Shown here one piece after another: positions 44,389 to 55,862 of a DNA stretch of 64,000 nucleotides. Both the position numbers and the translations under genes were made by a program. The stretch spans positions 70,014,730 to 70,078,729 of the forward strand of contig NC_134353.1 in the NCBI RefSeq assembly GCF_048569485.1, read 5' to 3'. How positions within the stretch are numbered: position 1 is the stretch's first letter; every line of letters starts with the position of its first letter. This stretch comes from Anomaloglossus baeobatrachus. Taxonomy: Eukaryota > Chordata > Amphibia > Anura > Aromobatidae. A model generated the notes under the pieces. The model made no database searches. It had not been told where the DNA came from and worked only from the letters and a program-made list of their open reading frames with translations.

Positions 44389-46018
44389 CCAGGATTGGCA
44401 TCTGCACCGTCGCAGCTAGAGCCACAACATTTTGCACACTCACACGTCTGGACCCCGAGAGTGTCATAGGCTATGTTTTGAGGGGAAATTTTAACCCCAC
44501 GCTTTACAGTTATTCACCAAAAAACCTGCCTCCATTAAAGCTAATGGAGCTAGGAGCCACAGTGCAGCCAGAACTTCAGAAGAATGCGCAGCCACACCCT
44601 TAAATGGAATGTTGGCGTGTCACAATGTAGCCAGGGAAAGAGACAAACACAGACAGGGAAAGAGGCAGACACAGACAGGGTAAGAGACATACATAGACAG
44701 GGTAAGAGACAGACACAAAGAGACAGACACAGACAAAGAGACAGACTGACAGGGAAAGAGACAGACAGGGAAAGAGAGGGAAAGAGAGAGACAGGTTAAG
44801 AGACAGACAGGTAAAGAGAGAGACACAGACAAAGAAACAGAGTCAGACACAGGGAAACAGACAGACAGGGAAAGAGAGGGAAAGAGACAGACAGGGTAAG
44901 AGACAAAGACAGGTAAAGGGACAGACAAAGAGACAGACACAGGGAAAGTGACAGAGGGAAAGAGGGAAAGAGACAGACAGGGAAAGAGAGGGAAAGAGAC
45001 AGACAGGGAAAGAGACAGAGACAGAGACAGACAGGGAAAGAGATTGAGACAGACGGTGAAAGAGACAGAGACAGTCAGAGACAGACAGGGAAAGAGACAG
45101 ACAAAGAGATAGAGAGAGAGATATACAGAGGGGGAGACAGACAGAGAATGGGAGAGAAATAGAGAGACAGTTACTATCCCGGGCAGCGCCGGGTGTTGGA
45201 CCCCGAGAGCGTCATAGGCTATGTTGTGAGGTGAAATTTTAACCCCGCGTGTTCCAATTTACCAATCAATTTTGCCCCTATCTACATACTGGGGAAAAAG
45301 TGAAACGAAAAGCCTATCCACACCGTCGCATTTACAATGACAAAATTTTGCACAGACACCACATGTGACCCAGGGAATGTCATAGACTATGTTTTGACAG
45401 CAAAATTTAACCCCGCGCTTTACAGTTACTCTACAAAAAACATGCCTCCATTAAAGTAAATAGAGCCTGGAACTACAGGTTATTAGTAGGAGCTGTGATT
45501 GGTTGCTATAGGAACAAAGGACATTCATAGTATAAGAAGCAAATATGTGAGGTAATAAGATGTTGGTGGGGAGATGGATAGAGGGAGACAGAGAGAGACA
45601 GACACAGAGAGACAGACAGAGAGAGAGAGACAGACAAACAGTGAAAGAGACACAAAGAGACAGACCTGGAAAGAGAGATGGGGAAAGAGACAGATGGGGA
45701 AAGAGACAGACAGACATGCAGACAGGGACAGAGACAGGCAGACAGGGAAGGAGGAGACAGCCAGAGAGACAGACAAAGATAGATGGGGAAAGACACAGAC
45801 CTTGATAGAGACAGACGTGGAAAGAGACAGAGAAATAGAGACAGACAAGGAACGAGACAGACAGAGACAGGCAGACAGGGAAAGAGACATACATGAAAAG
45901 ACACAGACAAAGAGGCGGGGAGACTTTTGGCTTTTGTGTGCTGAATACATTTTTGTTAATACATTCTATTTTGTTAACAGCAGTTATTAACCCGGGCGAA
46001 GCCGGGTAGTACAGCTAG
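44335..46018 (+). mobile_element. Non-autonomous Helitron 1 (composite)
   Basis: Starts TCTAATATATAAAGC after a host A and ends with the hairpin CCCGG-GCGAAG-CCGGG (45991-46006), then TAGTACAG and CTAG before a host T. This is the classic Helitron signature: 5' TC, 3' hairpin and CTRR, insertion between A and T. A second truncated terminus with hairpin CCCGGGCAGCGCCGGG occurs inside at about 45178, so the element is a fusion of two units. The core is (AGAGACAGACAGGGAA)-like, strongly purine-rich. There is no Rep/helicase gene. Confidence 0.88.
44590..45172 (+). repeat. Purine-rich minisatellite in Helitron 1
   Basis: Repetition of GACAGACAGGGAAAGA-type words. A second block lies at 45560-45920. 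The long Ser/Val/Cys-rich frames on the opposite strand are produced by the repeat and are not genes. Confidence 0.85.
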
Positions 46019-46273
46019 TTAATTATATAACTAGACAGAAATGTTTTCAGGAGTCTGAGAAGTTTGGATAGAACAATATAAGGCCTCATTCAGATACCAA
46101 GTACGTGTTCAGTCTATGCTTTTCAGCAAGTAGGGAAGTCAGCTGCCGCCCTTTCCAAAATACGGGTCAGTTATTGCAATCGACAGTGGGAGAATAAATA
46201 GTAAAATAAAAAGGGGTTACCAATGTGGCTGCTGATTTATGAAAAAGTGAAAATAGGCAGTAATGAAGGTAAC

Positions 46274-46964
46274 TGTCACAGTCTTTTCTCTGTTGCAGAG
46301 TTTTGTGTCAGGTTCTGGGTCAGAGTTTCACTTTACCTTGTGAGACTCTGCTGATTATATGGATTCCCTTTCCTTTGGGAAGGAGAGGGTTAATGTCACT
46401 TTAACCTCCCAGCAGCTCCTGACTCCTGGTCAGGTGTTTCTGGCTGGGACCATGCCCAGGTCCTATATATACCCTCTACTTCCACCAGAGGGTGCCGGTT
46501 ATTATTATTATTTGCAAGCTTGGCCAGGAGGAGGAAGGAGCTGGAGAAACCGTCTCTTTGAGACTTGAGTTGTGGGCTGCATTGGTGCTTGCTGCAACTG
46601 TTCTAGGTGTGCTTGTTAAGGTATGGAAGTTTCCCATGAGTCTGTTTTCTTTCCCCCTTTTGTGTTGTTCCCCTTGTGCTCTTTTCCTGGCTCCCTTGTG
46701 TGTGGTTGCCGTGTGTTCAAGTTGTTGTCGTTGTTACCCATGTTCTGTTTTTATTTGTAGGTGGGGTTTTAGACCTCTGTTCTTCTCCCTTCCCCTAGAT
46801 GGTGGGTTGTGGATGTGGGTTTTATCATCAGGGACAAGGACAGGAGATAGGGCCCAGGTTGGGGGCCCAGACCTCCTTACCTTCAAGGCTACCTCCGGGT
46901 GTTAGGTTCAGTGCAGGGGCCCCAGCTTTAGGGCCAATATAGATGGGACATCTATACTGTGACA
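46274..46964 (+). repeat. Solo LTR (fossil)
   Basis: A 691-bp unit with TGTCACAG/CTGTGACA ends and a perfect 5-bp duplication GTAAC (46269-46273, 46965-46969). A TATATATACC promoter-like motif lies near 46466. It has no internal region, so it is a recombination relic of an LTR retrotransposon, probably of gypsy type. Confidence 0.82.
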
Positions 46965-46969
46965 GTAAC

Positions 46970-47639
46970 AGGCTTAAGTAGGATAAACAGGCTATGCATT
47001 TTGGAATTAGACCTGTGCCCTCCTGAAAGCCATATTACAGCAACAAACATCCTGAATTCATATACGCAATAAAAAAAATGATATCATGGGGTGGGGTTAA
47101 AGGTCCGACATCACAGAAAAATTATTAAATATTTCTAAAAAAAAATAATAAAATACCGTACCTTATCTTAGAACCCAGGTAGTGATTCAACCCCAAGTTC
47201 CACAAAGCGAGATCTTACAATTGGATTTAATTTTTTAAATACAAAAATCAAAGGACAGTACTTAGTAATAAAAAATATAAAACCATAAAAAAAAAATATG
47301 AACCACAGTTGATCATACTCGGTTACTGTTGCTCAGATTATACCAAAGACTCCAATTTTAACAATATAAATTTGATGCTTTTCCAAGCAGGCACAATAGC
47401 ATAAAGAAGGCCGACAGAAGAGCACATTCTTTATTCTAATAAACTTGTCATCTTCTGCCACTCAACTCAAAATATCTTGCACCAAGAGAAAAGGTAAGGA
47501 ATGACACGGCTGTACCACGGCTGTGAGTTTTCATCAATTTATACCTTTCTAGAAAAAAACAGAGCTAAATAGCATTGAGTCCAGACTGATATGGCTAATC
47601 TACGTTGATACATTGTAGCTAACGACGTTCTTTACCCAT
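46970..47639. other. AT-rich intergenic stretch
   Basis: No gene is supported. It contains several A-runs but no clear repeat ends. Confidence 0.45.
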
Positions 47640-48512
47640 TGCCCAAAGACTCCAGTTCAAAACACTAACCATGACCTACAAAGCCATCCAAAATCTGTCT
47701 CCTTCTTACATCTGTGACCTAGTCTCCCGGTACTTACCTGCACGTATCCTCAGATCCTCACAAGATCTTCTTCTCTACTCCTCTCTTATCTGCTCTTCCC
47801 ACAATCGCATCCAAGATTTCTCCCGTGCCTCCCCCATACTCTGGAACACTCTACCCCAATATATCAGACTCTCCCCTACCGTGAAAAGCTCAAGAGGAAC
47901 CTGAAGACCCATCTATTCCGACAAGCCTACAGCCTACAATAACCCTCAAGGGGGCTTTACACACTGCCATATCGTTAATGAATTATCATCGGGGTCACGG
48001 TGTTTGTGATGCACATCTGGCGTCATTAATGATATGCAATGTGTGACAAGTACGAGCGACCTTAAATAATCGCAAAAGTGGTTAAAATCGTTTACCGCGG
48101 AGAGGTCCTCCTGAAACTAAAAATCGTTCTCTGCTTCTTAGCGATGTTGTTCCTCGTTCCTGCGGCAGCACACATCGCTATGTGTGACACCGCAGGAGCG
48201 ACGAACATCTCCCTACCTGCCTCCACCGGCAATGCGGAAAGAAGTAGGTGGGCGGGATGTTACGTCTCGCTCATCTCCGCCCCTCCGCTTCTATTGGACG
48301 CCTGCCGTGTGACGTCGCTATGACGCCACACGAACCGCCCCCTTAGAAAGGAGGCGGATCGCCAGCCAGAGTGACGTCGCAGGGCAGGTAAGTGCGTGTG
48401 ACGGGGGTAAGCGAAGTTGTGCGGCACGGGCAGCGATTTGCCTGTGTCGCACAACCGACGGGGGCGGGTACAATCGCTTGTGCCATGGAATTAATAAATA
48501 ATAATAATAATT
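47640..48512 (+). mobile_element. L2/CR1-group LINE 3' fragment, interrupted by a MITE
   Basis: 47671-47904 encodes MTYKAIQNLSPSYICDLVSR and FSRASPILWNTLPQYIRLSP, the conserved C-terminal end of L2-like reverse transcriptases. A frame change near 47890 ends the frame. After the MITE at 47949-48480 the LINE 3' tail resumes as GCCATGGAATTAATAAATAATAATAATAAT. The copy is strongly 5' truncated, as is usual for LINEs. Confidence 0.83.
47949..48480. mobile_element. Harbinger-type CpG-rich MITE, copy 5 (right end lost)
   Basis: Left end AGGGGGCTTTACACACTG, internal blocks GGCGGGATGTTACGTCTCGC and TGACGTCGCTATGACGCC as in the other copies. The right terminal GTAAAGCCC is absent; the sequence runs from GGCGGGTACAATCGCTTGT straight into the LINE tail, so no target duplication can be scored. 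Confidence 0.8.
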
Positions 48513-48665
48513 TGTAATACAATTTGTAACATACTGTATATGTACAAGGTTTTTTTTTAAAAAAAGATGCCACAAATTAATTATATTTCCAGAGTTTTCT
48601 GGAGTAATTTGTTCCTGTTTAGTATTTGTGCCACTTGAATCACATTATATGTTGTGTTTTATTTT

Positions 48666-49045
48666 AACCCCTTAACAACTGCTAATACTCATAAAAACAG
48701 CAGTCGTTAAGGGGCCTTATTCGCTCATTGTTGTTTTAAAACGTTGATCACGAATGAGTCTATCGCTCCCTTCCGCAGCTGAAAGTCATGACAGCTGACA
48801 ACCGTGGGCATCGGCCCCTACTGGATTTGGAACTGATCTGGGCCAATTAACCCCTTAAATACTGCTGTCAATCGTGAAAGTGGTATCTAACAAATTACAA
48901 GGGGGTTAAAAGTCCCCCTTTGACAGGAACAGACACCTGCAATTGGAATCACGAGTGCTGATCGTTGACATGGTACCCTGAGGTCATCTGATGACAAGAC
49001 TCCAGGAAATAGTGGCTGGTTAGATCTCACTGTAAGTAGGGTCCT
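48666..49045. mobile_element. MITE-like repeat (AACCCCTTAACAACTGC)
   Basis: The left end AACCCCTTAACAACTGCTAA and an inverted GCAGTCGTTAAGGGG about 50 bases later form a hairpin. Related ends recur near 48850 (TAACCCCTTAAATACTGC) and 48900 (GGGGGTTAAAAGTCCCCC). Boundaries are approximate. Confidence 0.45.
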
Positions 49046-49862
49046 ATTACCTCTAGACCAGGTGTGGGGAAAATGCAGTTGGCTGTTTACAGCCCGCAAT
49101 GTCCTTTTCTCCAGCCCAAAGGCAGATTCCCAGAAGCTGCAGTATTCTGGACGGTGGCTGCATTTTACCAACTGCTGGCCGTTTATTTGCACCTTAAGGG
49201 TGCTTTACACGAGACGACGGATCGTGCGATGCATCGTCGGGGTCACGGTTTTCGTGACGCACATCCGGCATCATACACGACGTCGTCTCGTGTGAAACCT
49301 CTGAGCGACGCAGCATCGCTCACAAATCGTGAGTCGTGTACTCATCGCTCAGTTTCATAATATCGTTTATTTTTACTTGTGCCGGTTGTTCATCGTTCCC
49401 GTGGCAGCACACGTCGCTCCGTGTGACACCACGGGAGCGATGAACTCTGCTTACCTGCGTCCCACGGCTCTCGCCAGCTATGCGGAAGGAAGGAGGTTGG
49501 CGGGATGTTTACATCCCGCTCATCTCCGCACCTCCGTTTCTATTGGCCGGCGGCTGTGTGACGTCGCTGTGACGCCGAACGTCCCTCCCCATTCAGGAAG
49601 TGGACGTTCGCCGCCCACATCGAGGTCGCACAGCAGGTAAGTACGTGTGATGGTGGTTTCACGACTTTGTGCGACACGGGCAGCGATTTGCCCGTGACGC
49701 ACAAACGACGGGGGCGGGTACGATCGATTGTGAAATCGCACAATCGGTCGTCCCATGTAAAGCAGGCTTTGCACTGCTAGCATACGCACTCTGCATTCCC
49801 TATTGAACGTTGAGCCGTATACAATGAAAAGTAAGATGGACAGTGTGAGTGTTTGCTCGAGC
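49046..49862. repeat. Anonymous repeat, interrupted by a MITE
   Basis: 49046-49196 plus 49769-49862 together match 52322-52545 (shared: GACCAGGTGTGGGG / CACCAGGTGTGGAG, AATGTCCTTTTCTC, GTATACAATGAA). The second copy lacks the MITE and shows the empty site. Family unknown. Confidence 0.8.
49197..49768. mobile_element. Harbinger-type CpG-rich MITE, copy 6
   Basis: A 572-bp element with ends AGGGTGCTTTACACGAGACG and CGTCCCATGTAAAGCAGGCT. TTA on the left (49194-49196) and TTG on the right (49769-49771); the empty site near 52462 reads CCCCTTACACTG, consistent with a TTA target. It carries TGACGTCGCTGTGACGCCG. Confidence 0.87.
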
Positions 49863-50221
49863 TAGGGTGTAATGACCCTAGGACATGTCCATTGATTCCT
49901 ATGGAGCTTCGTTCTGATAACATTCTCAGAACGAGGCTCCATAGGTCACTCCTGGTCAGCAGCAGACCTAACATTTCTGTACCTGCCTCCCAACCTCCTC
50001 TGAAAGTGTTCTGTTTATGGCTGGCTATATGTGGATGGAGACCCAAACTGCCCAATCATTGATTTCCAATGAAGTTCAGGTCAAGTCTAGGTCCAGAACA
50101 AAACTTTTTCTAAAGTCTGGCTGAATCCGCAGAACCCAAACTTCCACGGATCCGCTCGTCTCTAGTCATCATTTGAATTTCTACCCCCTACCCTCTCAAG
50201 TCGTAGGAGTTTCATCCGATC

Positions 50222-50440
50222 ACGCTGTTGTTACCCCCAGTGTGAGGTGTTCAGACACTGCAAGCGGCTCATACTGGGCTGAGCACCGAGCGCACCCAAG
50301 CACAGCGATGCTCGCTTGAGTGATTTGCATATGTAAAGCTCCCAAACTCGAATTCTGACTTCTTTGTAAAGTTTGTGTTTGGCACAATTACCAAACTTTA
50401 AAGTTTCGGTTCGCTCATCTCTAATGATGACCTTAAAAAC
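50222..50440. mobile_element. Fragment of a hAT-type MITE like 31255-31717
   Basis: The right end GGTTCGCTCATCTCTA matches the inverted left end of the hAT MITE. The interior phrase CACAGCGATGCTCGCTTGAG resembles that element's AGCATCGCTGTGCTCGGGTA region, inverted. A related terminus (GATCCGCTCGTCTCTA) lies at 50151-50166. Confidence 0.55.
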
Positions 50441-50824
50441 AAAAGATGACCAAAAATGATGACCTCAAAGACAGAATGACGGCGGGGGTGACCTCAGTGG
50501 CAGAAGTTTGAGAGGCATTTCAGACAAATTCAACTATCATCTCGAGGTTTGTACAACAGTTGGAGGGCACAAAGAGTGTTTATACACTGGTTACAAAAAT
50601 CTGATCACGAATTAACCATATTTTTTGGGATAAAATTGTAACATAATGCCGTCATGAAATATACTGCTTTACAATTGGATCAGTATTTTTTGTATATATA
50701 AATATTCTATTACACATCCAGCCATGATATTATTCTGGGGCTACTTCTGAAGGTTCTTAGTTGCAGGGGTCACATGTCAGGAAGGTATGACTGGAGCAAA
50801 AATTCCATAAACCAGTGGGGCCAG
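50441..50824. other. Short intergenic stretch
   Basis: Contains a small repeated phrase, ATGATGACCTTAAAAACA and ATGATGACCTCAAAGACA near 50425-50475. Nothing else is supported. Confidence 0.4.
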
Positions 50825-51600
50825 TGTCATGGTCGCCAAGGGGCGGCGAGCGTCCGGGGGTGGATTCACTGGACCATGTTCAGACTCCACTGAAGGAGCA
50901 ACCAGCACCAGCAGTGATCCCCTGTACAGAGATTGTTTGGCACCCCAACAGAAGGCCTAAATCCACGGTAGCCAAGGACCTGAGGAGATAGTCCCTTATG
51001 GACAGGGTTAGTCTCTTAAAGTCTGCTGCAGGTGTGCTTGGTTTTGGCAGCACGGTGATGGTCACTCGGACTTGGCAGCATGGAGGAGATGGCACTGCAG
51101 TGGCAGCACGGAGGTGGTGGTAGAGAGCATGCTGTAGGAAGAGACCTAGGTTAGATACACGAGACTGATACTAGGACTAGACACAATAACGTACAAGGAC
51201 CTGAGGGTCCTGTCAGGGGAGGCGGACTTAAATACCTTTAAGGTAACAGGCGACCTCAGGAACCGTTTCCAGGTAATGTTACGCCGACCCTTTAAGAAAG
51301 GGGGTGTGGCCACACACATCCTACAGACACTCACAGAAGCAGTGTGCGCAGCTTGGAAGCAGGAGGAGGTCGCAGCAGACCCGGGGCAGAAAAGGAGAGG
51401 ATGGGGCCACCGGGCAGGAGAGAGGGAGGATGCCGCTGCTGGAGCCTGGGAGTGGAGACTGCGGGAATACTGAGCTTAAACCGGGCAGGTGAGAGCAGGC
51501 ACGCATGGGGATACCGCGCTGGCACCAGGACCGGGCGCTATAGCCAGGAGGAGAGAGATGGAGAACAAGAAGATGCACTGATCTACTTGGCCATGCAAGA
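50825..51600. repeat. GC-rich unclassified repeat-like segment
   Basis: Starts TGTCATGGTCGCCAAGGGGC and holds repeated TTGGCAGCATGGAGG / GTGGCAGCACGGAGG words around 51050-51115. Composition is unlike its AT-rich neighbours. It could be an LTR relic of unknown family, but no second end or duplication was identified. Overlapping frames over 51276-51578 show no domain. Confidence 0.35.
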
Positions 51601-52321
51601 GGTGCACCAAGTTCCAGTGCTTGGTTTGAACAGTCATTTTGTTGCTGACATACTCCCTTTCAAACTTTGTATAAGAAAATTAGAGACCTGAGCACTATAA
51701 AGCAACAGCAATTAAGTAAGAACCTGTTTAAATTACACAAACAAAATTGTGATCAAGGATTCAAGTCCAGGGCCCTGGGCAAGAAAACTAATTTACCCAA
51801 AAAATTACTCATTAAACTGAAGTTGCACATTCTGTGGCCAAGTTATTAGCATTCTGATGAGTTTTTATTATAACTGCAATTCAACACAACAGAAGAATCA
51901 TCCAAATAATATGGCATTGAGGGCGATGACTACACGTACATGTGGGAGGAATCAAAATTGGCAACGCTGCGTTTCATTTATTTGCTACAATATTATACAT
52001 TAACTCAAGCACTTAATAAAACAAACATCTGAACCTTGTCGTGACTAAGTACTCAGTTGTGCTATCTTGTTATTTAGCCATGATGATGACTCATGTTGAT
52101 CATTAGCTGAAATTAAAGTGGGCACGCTATAAATTATGGAATCATATATAATATTTGTATTATTGGCTTTATCTCCAATGGAGACAAATCTCATGACAAT
52201 TATTTGGCCACCGGGCTAGATGATGCTACACAGAAAAGAAACCCAACCCTGAGCATCCTATTATATTCCATTAAATTGAATTCTACAGTGTGTGGCTGAG
52301 CTTATTAAACTGCATACCTGT
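51601..52321. other. AT-rich intergenic stretch
   Basis: No gene or repeat boundary was seen. Confidence 0.45.
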
Positions 52322-52545
52322 ACACCAGGTGTGGAGAACATGCCATTGGCTGTTTATAGCACGCAATGTCCTTTTCTCTGGCCCAAGGGCAGATTCCTAG
52401 AAGCCGCAGTGTTCAGGACAGTGCCCATATTTTGCCGACCACCGGCCCTTTAATTGCCCCTTACACTGTGAGCATGCGCACTCGGCATTCCCTACTTAAC
52501 GTTGCGCTGTATACAATGAAGGAAGCTGGACAGTGTGAGTGTATG
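52322..52545. repeat. Uninterrupted copy of the repeat at 49046-49862
   Basis: Collinear with the other copy at roughly 75-80 percent by eye, but without the MITE. It serves as the empty-site reference for MITE copy 6. Confidence 0.78.
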
Positions 52546-52805
52546 CCCCAGCATCTCCTGTTGTGTATATGGATGTATATGGACCAGCATCTCCAGTGAT
52601 ATATATGCCCCTGTCTCAGTGTCTGCTTCGATGTATATGCCCCAGCTTCAGTGTCTCCTGTGATGTACATGCCCGAGCCTCAGTGTCTCCTGTGATGTAT
52701 ATGACCCAGCTTCAGTGTCTTCTGTGATATATATGCCCCATCCTCAGTGTCTCCTGTGATGTATATACCCCATCATCAGTGTCTCCTGTGATATATATGC
52801 CCCAG
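52546..52805. repeat. 32-bp minisatellite
   Basis: Repeats of GTGTCTCCTGTGATGTATAT followed by GCCCCAGCTTCA, about eight imperfect units. Clear starts at 52651 and 52683 give a 32-base period. Confidence 0.85.
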
Positions 52806-53182
52806 CAGCCTATCAACAAGCTGTTTTCAGCATCGAACTACGAACTCGGACACAGACTTCAGTGAAAAGTCCTTGCTCGGATTTGAGCACTGGACATTAT
52901 GTATCTGGTACAAACATCAAACTTTCTAGTTTGGGTTTTCTCATACCTAACCATTTCTCTATCTTCATGTGTAAGTTTCCTTGACCGACCACTGCATCTA
53001 CAGTTCTTACTATTGCTTGTTGTTTCTCCGAAAGAGCTTGAAGAGAACATCTTGAAACCACAGAATGCTTTGAAAGTTTTGCTGGGAGGCGACCTTGCTA
53101 ATGCTGTATAACCTTGTGTCTTGTTGGTGTACTCAGTACTGCCATGCTGTATGATCTGTGACTTGAAACTGTCATGCTGGAA

Positions 53183-53813
53183 TGTGACCGGTAAGAAAAG
53201 AGACTGGACGGGGGCTCCTACCACTTATCCTCAAGCTAAAGGGGAGCCCTAGGCTGACGCTGATCCCAGAATTATGCTTAAGGGTAATGACGTCTGAGGC
53301 TCCAGCCTCTCTCAATCTCCTGTCCTGGCCCCAATGGTAATGTCTCCTCCACACCCACTACCCAAGGGGACAGACCGAGACGAAGAACCCCAAAATTCCC
53401 ACCAACAATAAACGACAGAGCGTAGAACAACACACAAACACTCTAAATCAAACTACAGGGGATTATATACGGAGGTGAACTGGAACCGACATCAACTGGG
53501 GGAAAGTAACTACACCAGGGAACTTTCAAACAACCCATCGCCATTCACCTGGAACTAAGCAACAGCTAAAGGAACATGTCTGTCCACCTCTGGGCCAAGC
53601 ACCAGAATTATCTAAATAACCGGCACCCCCTGCTGGAGGCAGAGGGTATTTATCCAGGCCGGAAGCGACCATCAGCAGGCACAGCTGAGCAGAACCTAGG
53701 AGCCTGCTGCTGCAATAGAAACTGACATTAACCCCCTTGAGTGCCTGAAGAAAGAAACAAATTTAAACAACAAAATTAAAAGGCAGAAAGACAACGGCCC
53801 TGAGCACGTCACA
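53183..53813 (-). repeat. LTR-like fossil, minus orientation
   Basis: A unit bounded by TGTGACCGG and CACGTCACA, so TG...CA in both readings. Its interior shares the idea and some words (CTCTGCCTCCAGCAGGGGGT read on the minus strand) with the solo LTR at 46274. No matching target duplication was seen, so the assignment is moderate. Confidence 0.5.
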
Positions 53814-55088
53814 ATTTACACGACACACAAAACTGTCTTCCATAACCTCACCTTTGTAGCTGAAAGTGGCTGTTCCCCACCCAGTTTTAAGCCTCTTACA
53901 CAGATGTTTCTGTTTCAGTTAATGACTATTTTTTAACCTAGATATGAATTTGGTGATCAGTATCACCTGTTTGTATATCGGTTAGTGATACACCTGACTA
54001 TAGCTCTATAACACCTACACATGACATATAGGTTTGATTTAAATTGATCTATTGATCAGTCATTTAGCATTTTTTAATACAATAAAATAAACTATTAACA
54101 CATAAAAACATTTCTGCTTTGCAGCATTATTGCCACACCCGTCTTAAACTTTTGCTCTATATATGTGTAAAACCAAATGTATACGGATCTGACTTGACAG
54201 GCGCCATGCACTATAGCAATAGCATAGAACACCTTTTTGCATAGTGCACCTTCCATGGGGAAAACATGCTACATATGATTTAGTAGATGCAGCTCACTGA
54301 ATGTTTGCTTGCTACGTGTACTTCTGTATAGACATCATAAAATGTTTTTACAAATAATGAAGTACTTCTTCGTAGAAAACTCGATGGTTTGAGAGTTGCC
54401 TAGGGCCATCCTTGTAATGAGAGTGACCAGGGTTGACCCGGCCATTTATCACCCCTCAGTTAGTCAGGAAGCAATTCCTATTTATTGGTTTTTCAGGGAA
54501 TACATATTGATGGCCTAACCTTAGAACAGACCACTGATGTGTGATCAGTGGAAATTTGGTCTTCGCTCTACTGATTGATGAGAATCCCAAGGGTAATTCT
54601 ACGGAATGGTCATTAACGCGATAGCTCCGTGGCCAATATTCATTATTCACTCTCATTTTTACCTAACCTTCTTCCAATAACCACAACCTTTTTTATCTTT
54701 CCATCGACATCACCTTTAGAAGGCTTGTTTTTTTGTGGGACAAGTTGGGGTTGTGGTTCATACCATTGATTTTACCATATAGAAAAATTCAAAGTGATGT
54801 GAAATTGTGAAAAATAACCCTTAAGTTTGCTATTGCTTTTTTTTTTTGCTATTGTTTTTTGGGTGTTTATTGTGATGAACTGTCAATAAGATTCTTCAGG
54901 TCAAGTTATTACGATGATCCCAATCTTACATCGCTTCCTTTTTATTTACATAGTGAGAAAAAAAATCTGAAATTTGGTAAAAAAAATAAATAATTTAGTT
55001 TATGTTGACATTTTCTGAGTCATGTAAGTTTTTTAATTTTTGAGTGATGAAATAACTTTTATTGGTACCATTTTTGAGTTACATAGGT
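53814..55088. other. AT-rich intergenic stretch
   Basis: About 1.3 kb without a gene or recognised repeat; T-runs near 54838 and A-runs near 54958 only. Confidence 0.5.
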
Positions 55089-55361
55089 CGTAAAAAGCCC
55101 TCGGTCCATCTAGTTCAACCTTCCTTCATCAATTATACATTTTGTCACTAAATCATTTATAATAGACAATGTTGTGTGTACTGAGAAATCATCCAGCCCT
55201 TTTTTAAAACCTGTTATAGTGTCTGCCATTACTATTTCTTGTGGTAGGGCATTGCACAGTCTGACTGCTCCAACTGTAAAGAACCCTTTCCTATTTAACT
55301 GCCAGAATCGCCTTTCTTCCACTTGCAGTGAGTCCACCCTGGTCCTGGGTACATACAACAT
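55089..55361 (-). pseudogene. LINE reverse-transcriptase C-terminal remnant
   Basis: The minus-strand frame reads RKGFFTVGAVRLCNALPQEI and ADTITGFKKGLDDF. This is the usual RV-x-LWNxLPxxVVxADSxxxFKxxLD tail of CR1/Tx1-like non-LTR reverse transcriptases. Only about 80 codons remain, and no 3' tail was found. Confidence 0.65.
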
Positions 55362-55585
55362 TCTGATAGCTTTTTTTTTATTGGGGCAGATTTAACAAAA
55401 CTATAAAACAGGCCTTGTTTCCCATAGCAACCAATTACAACTCAACTTTCATTTTTCTAGAGCAGTTTACAAAATGTAACCTGAGGTCTGATTGGTTGTT
55501 ATGGACACCATGGATGCTATTTGTTTTTAGGAATCTGACCATTTGTTGCTTCTTTGAAAGAAATAGGTGTAGAATCTCTGTAGGA

Positions 55586-55862
55586 GGCTTAAAGGGGTTG
55601 TCAACTACTTTGACATTGATGGACTATCACAATGTCTGATCGGCCGGGGTCTGACTCCCCGTACCCCTGCCAATAAGTTGTTCTTGGTCCCAGAGGTGGC
55701 AGCAGGTGGCCGAAAATGCTCAGTTCTGGCGCTGCTCTTTTTTCTGATATGCTAATCAATAGAAGGCATATGTGCAGTATCCGGCCGCAGCCGCTACCAG
55801 AAGACGGAGCAGCTCCAGAATTCAGCATTTTCAGCTGCCTGCTGCCACCTTTCTTGCCCACT
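55586..55862. mobile_element. MITE-like repeat (TTAAAGGGGTTGTCAACTAC)
   Basis: The phrase TTAAAGGGGTTGTCAACTACTTTG followed by the inner GTCTGATCGGCCGGGGTCTG looks like a common amphibian non-autonomous element. The right terminus is not clear. A weaker inverted match joins GGTGGCAGCAGGTGGC to GCTGCCTGCTGCCACC about 150 bases later. Confidence 0.55.

Noticed and set aside
44620-45950. Ser/Val/Leu/Cys-rich minus-strand frames resembling membrane proteins
   Set aside because: Complement of the AGAGACAGACAGGG repeat in the Helitron; also seen at 61588-62175.
51276-51691. Overlapping GC-rich frames near 51.3-51.7 kb
   Set aside because: Opposite-strand and same-strand frames are equally long, with no domain; probably a repeat of high GC content.
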